Shown here: positions 61,149 to 64,000 of the stretch, piece by piece
How the letters are laid out: each line of letters opens with the position of its first letter
Position numbering within the stretch: the first letter of the stretch is position 1
Source: Marinifilum flexuosum
GTDB lineage: Bacteria; Bacteroidota; Bacteroidia; Bacteroidales; Marinifilaceae
Assembly (NCBI RefSeq): GCF_003610555.1
Contig: NZ_RAPQ01000008.1
Location: forward strand, 1,046,490 to 1,110,489
Direction of reading: 5' to 3'
DNA: 64,000 nt
Program-made: the position numbers and the translations under genes
The notes under the pieces: generated by a model
Seen by the model: the letters and a program-made list of their open reading frames with translations, nothing else
What the model was told of the DNA's origin: nothing
The model's database searches: none

Positions 61149-61550
61149 CTGAAAGCCCCGCGCAGACTAGGATGAACACACGCAGCGCGGCTTAAAAGTG
61201 TGCAGATTCAGCATATTTTTCCACAGCATTTCAAAATAAAATACAGCAAGAGTAATTTTTACGTAGATAAGCTTAAAAATGAGTAGGTATTTCAAAATTT
61301 TAAGAAGCAGGACCTAAAAATGCGAAGCATTGTATTAAAAATTAGAGGCGGAGCATTTTTTTACGCAGCATGGCTTCAAAATGAGTAGGCCTGACTTCAA
61401 AATGTCAACACTTGGATTAAAAATCCGAAGACTTGAGAATTTTTTCAGCAGTGGAACTTATTTTTGAGAAGCATCTTCTAAAAATGCAAAGGCCGATGTG
61501 ATTTTGGCGCAGCTAGGTTTGCTAATGAGTAGGTTTAATAATAACTACAC
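61149..61550. repeat. Array C: 21-bp-phased degenerate repeats
   Basis: From 61188 on, cutting every 21 bases (61209, 61230, 61251, 61272, 61293, 61314 ... 61524) places an A- or T-run (AAAAATG or TTTTTACG) at the start of almost every unit and GCAG/GTAGG/GAAG near the middle. Units appear in both orientations (e.g. CTTAAAAATGAGTAGG versus TTTTTTTACGCAGCATGG). Sequence identity between units is low; phase is kept for about 17 units. 61551-61837 holds no recognised feature apart from AT-rich leader. Confidence 0.8.
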
Positions 61551-61837
61551 AATCTAATGGTTATTCACTTTTATTCATACGCTTAAAATTTTCTTGCATT
61601 TGTCGGATGGGAGGCTCAAGATCAAAATAATCAATAGTGTGTGCGTTTAATAATTATTTTAATCATGCTCGTTTCATCATCAAATTTGTTAAATTAGGAG
61701 CTATAACCCAATTTAATACCGATTATTAATTGGTAAAGCCAATTGTACGTTTTACTTACATTAGCTAACTAATTATATATCGGCATTTCAATTTAATATC
61801 TCAATGTTTCACATTGAAATATAAATGGTATAAGCCT

Positions 61838-63613
61838 ATGGCAAGAACAACCCGCTGGCGCCGATTCTTAATTTGGCGATTAAAACATATCAACAACCAA
61901 AACTTCATGTTAATATTAAGTGTATTTGTTGGAGTTGCCTCCGGCATGACCGCTTTGATATTGAAAACTGCAGTATACCGTGGAAGAGAGTTTTTATTGG
62001 AAGGGATTGATTGGGCTTACCAGAATTACTTGTTTTTCTTGTATCCCATGATCGGAGTGGGCTTGACATTGTTGTTTAAGAAATTTATTATACGCGATTT
62101 TATTAAGCACAACATTACGGCCATTCTGCAGGCCATATCCAAGCGAAATAGCATTGTAAAGTTCCATAAAACCTACTCATCGGTAATTGGTTCCATTATT
62201 ACTGCTGGTTTTGGGGGGAGTATTGGATTGGAGTCACCAATCATTTCTTCGGGAGCAGCCATAGGTTCCAATATGGCTCGTAATTTTCATCTGAATTATA
62301 AAGAAATAACGGTAATGTTGGCATGTGGTGCTTCGGGTGCCATTGCTGCAATTTTTAATACACCCATTGCAGCCATTGTTTTTGCCCTGGAAGTTTTATT
62401 AATCGATTTGTCACGCTTTTCGTTAATACCACTTTTAATGGCCTCGGTAAGTGGTGCAATTACTACAAAGTTGTTTTTAGATGAAGAGATTCTGATAGAA
62501 TTTGCCATTAATACACCATTTGCGGCAAGGGATATTCCATTTTTCATTTTACTGGGAATCTTGTCGGGCTTTGTATCGGTTTATTTTACCCGTATGTTTT
62601 TGTGGATCGAAAATAAGTTTGAAGCCATAAAATTGTTGCGCCACCGAATGCTAATTGGCGGATTGGCATTGGGAGTTTTAATCTTCTATTTTCCTGCTCT
62701 TTATGGTGAGGGTTACAATACGGTAAAAGCGCTTATTGGAGGCAGGTTAGATGAAGTGTTTCGTTCGAGTTTATTCGAGAATTACACCGATGTTTGGTAT
62801 ATGGTGGTAATTTTTGTTGGAGCCATGGTGTTTCTAAAAGTAATTGCTACCTCCATTACTTTGGGTGCTGGTGGTATTGGTGGAATTTTTGCTCCTTCGG
62901 TATTTACCGGTGCCATGTTGGGCTTTGTATTTGTTTATTTATACAATCATTTTCAGCTAGGCGAACCATTGGATGCCAACAATTTTACTTTGGTAGGAAT
63001 GGCAAGTGTTTTAGGTGGGGTATTACAAGCACCCTTAACGGGGATTTTCCTGATTGCCGAAATTACCAGTGGTTACGAATTAATTGTTCCTTTGATGTTG
63101 TCTACAACCATATCATTCATCACGGTAAAGAGTTTGCAAAAAGAGTCGATTGTGACAACTCAGTTGGCCAGGAAAGGAGAGTTGATCACTCATAATAAAG
63201 ATAGGGCAGTGCTAACCTTTATGCAGCTGTCAAAGGTAATTGAGAAGGATTTAAAGAGTATTAACGAGAATGCTACCCTTGAGGATTTGATTCAAGTAAT
63301 CTCGAAATCGAAAAGGAATATCTACCCTGTATTAACCGAAGAAGGATATTTGATAGGAGTGGTGTTGTTGGATGATGTTCGGGAAATCATGTTTGACAAA
63401 GAGATGTACAATACACCAATAAGTAATGTGATGATTATGCCGCCAGCTTCTATTTCTTATAAAGACCCTATGGAGGTGGTATTAAAGAAATTTACCGAAA
63501 CAGGAGCTTGGAATTTACCTGTAATTGATGAAGGAAAATACATAGGTTTTGTTTCCAAATCGAAGTTGTTCTCGGCATATCGTCAGCATTTGGTGAAGAT
63601 TACGGCGGATTAG
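61838..63613 (+). CDS. ClC-type anion channel/transporter with CBS pair, paralogue 3
   Basis: From ATG 61838 (the open frame begins at a TTG eight codons earlier) it has 591 residues, exactly the length of paralogues 1 and 2, and residue numbers align: RDFIKHNITAIL in place of HGIP, GFGGSIGLESP with E132 kept (E-S-P instead of E-G-P), and GAGGIGGIFAPSVFTG. Position after E185 is Val. The CBS pair (MQLSKVIEKDLKSINENATL...) is complete. The filter is the most altered of the three. Confidence 0.92.
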   Translation: MARTTRWRRFLIWRLKHINNQNFMLILSVFVGVASGMTALILKTAVYRGREFLLEGIDWAYQNYLFFLYPMIGVGLTLLFKKFIIRDFIKHNITAILQAISKRNSIVKFHKTYSSVIGSIITAGFGGSIGLESPIISSGAAIGSNMARNFHLNYKEITVMLACGASGAIAAIFNTPIAAIVFALEVLLIDLSRFSLIPLLMASVSGAITTKLFLDEEILIEFAINTPFAARDIPFFILLGILSGFVSVYFTRMFLWIENKFEAIKLLRHRMLIGGLALGVLIFYFPALYGEGYNTVKALIGGRLDEVFRSSLFENYTDVWYMVVIFVGAMVFLKVIATSITLGAGGIGGIFAPSVFTGAMLGFVFVYLYNHFQLGEPLDANNFTLVGMASVLGGVLQAPLTGIFLIAEITSGYELIVPLMLSTTISFITVKSLQKESIVTTQLARKGELITHNKDRAVLTFMQLSKVIEKDLKSINENATLEDLIQVISKSKRNIYPVLTEEGYLIGVVLLDDVREIMFDKEMYNTPISNVMIMPPASISYKDPMEVVLKKFTETGAWNLPVIDEGKYIGFVSKSKLFSAYRQHLVKITAD

Positions 63614-63627
63614 TAGCATATAAAAAG

Positions 63628-63655
63628 GCCTGACAAAATGAATTGCCAGGCTGTG
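63628..63655 (+). terminator. Hairpin after ClC paralogue 3
   Basis: GCCTGACAA / TTGCCAGGC (one mismatch) with a short loop; weak tail. Confidence 0.4.
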
Positions 63656-63685
63656 TTTGAAAGGTATTAATAAATATGGATAGCA

Positions 63686-64000
63686 TTACAAATCTATAGT
63701 CTTGTTATGCATACCATTGTGTTTGCGATATATTGAATCTCTTTTCTGATAATATTCTCGTCTTTGTTCCAGGAAATCATTTCTTAATGAATCCAGTTCT
63801 CTTTGCATTTTGCTATTGTGTTCTTGTCTGAATTGTCTTCTGTTATTCATCATTTCTTCCAATTCTTTGAAAAAATCATTTCGACTCGAATCAGCTTGAT
63901 GAAAATTTCTGCGAAACATCTTTGAATCGAAGAAATCATTACCAAAAAAGTCATCCTTAAAAAAATCGTCAGAAAAGAATGGATGTTTGTTGTTTTTTTG
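63686..64000 (-). CDS. Charged helical protein, C-terminal part (cut by window edge)
   Basis: Open to the right edge; 104 codons visible. It contains an aromatic-acidic repeat (DDFFKDDFFGNDFF) followed by a long charged, Arg/Gln/Glu-rich helix likely to form a coiled coil (NNRRQFRQEHNSKMQRELDS). The first ATG in view (63919) is internal. I do not recognise the family. Confidence 0.6.
   Translation of the reverse strand, partial: QKNNKHPFFSDDFFKDDFFGNDFFDSKMFRRNFHQADSSRNDFFKELEEMMNNRRQFRQEHNSKMQRELDSLRNDFLEQRREYYQKRDSIYRKHNGMHNKTIDL

Noticed and set aside
62794-63195. 133-residue ORF within ClC paralogue 3
   Set aside because: Alternative frame of a conserved gene, rich in Cys/Trp/His as expected from a shadow frame.

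Overview
The window looks like a chromosomal segment of an AT-rich marine Bacteroidota, most likely Marinilabiliales/Marinifilaceae-like; the taxonomy is inferred. Support comes from TAnnTTTG-type -7 boxes in front of genes and tRNAs, few clear Shine-Dalgarno sequences, and Bacteroidota-restricted families (DUF4494, DUF4831, DUF6515, DUF6787-like, START-like, DUF5522). No rRNA, phage, insertion sequence, CRISPR or conjugation genes were seen; most of it is housekeeping chromosome.

Layout. 1-9 kb: start of cytidine deaminase, a LysM glucosaminidase, a DoxX-like protein, a very large BNR/VPS10-type exported protein, a lipoprotein, an ECF sigma factor with a coupled membrane protein, and two orphan membrane proteins. 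9.4-16.8 kb: a leftward fatty-acid beta-oxidation operon (acyl-CoA ligase, FadN-type dehydrogenase/hydratase, thiolase, acyl-CoA dehydrogenase). 17-20.6 kb: a compact LptF/G - NTF2-like lipoprotein - DUF5522 - fmt operon and a START-like protein. 21 kb: two identical tRNA-Met(CAT) genes with near-identical promoters. 21.6-27.6 kb: DUF4494, aspA, trmO, and the haem genes hemF/hemH. 27.8-37.2 kb: POT peptide transporter, nnr repair enzyme, DUF4831, pepD, DUF2062, a D-threonine-aldolase-like enzyme, pncB. 37.4-42.8 kb: three paralogous MFS carriers. 43-52.3 kb: lipoprotein, DUF6515, then a leftward stringent-response/Fur/purA block and an M16 peptidase pair with a nitronate-monooxygenase-like flavoenzyme. 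52.6-63.6 kb: three paralogous ClC-CBS anion channels/transporters surrounding a formimidoylglutamase-like gene and an unrecognised lipoprotein locus that looks frameshifted.

The most unusual signal is not in the genes. At least four intergenic regions (about 7.79-8.13, 24.98-25.25, 40.68-41.10 and 61.15-61.55 kb) hold long, highly diverged arrays whose units keep a nearly exact 20.5-21 bp phase, that is two DNA helical turns. Each array has its own consensus, and the units are often internally palindromic or flip orientation. A fifth short array has an exact 23 bp period (41.26-41.35 kb), and an isolated two-unit copy of the 61 kb type sits upstream of the fatty-acid operon. They occur with long palindromes (a perfect 46-bp one at 40708 and a decayed 268-bp one at the end of trmO) and a dispersed 25-28 bp palindrome family. 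I know no standard feature type that explains them.

Coordinates of start codons were moved from the longest open frame where a signal peptide, paralogue alignment or ATG preference argued for an internal start (2154, 7314, 12486, 18637, 31176, 34587, 41417, 50108, 56667, 61838). All family names are from recognition of motifs by eye; no searches were run.
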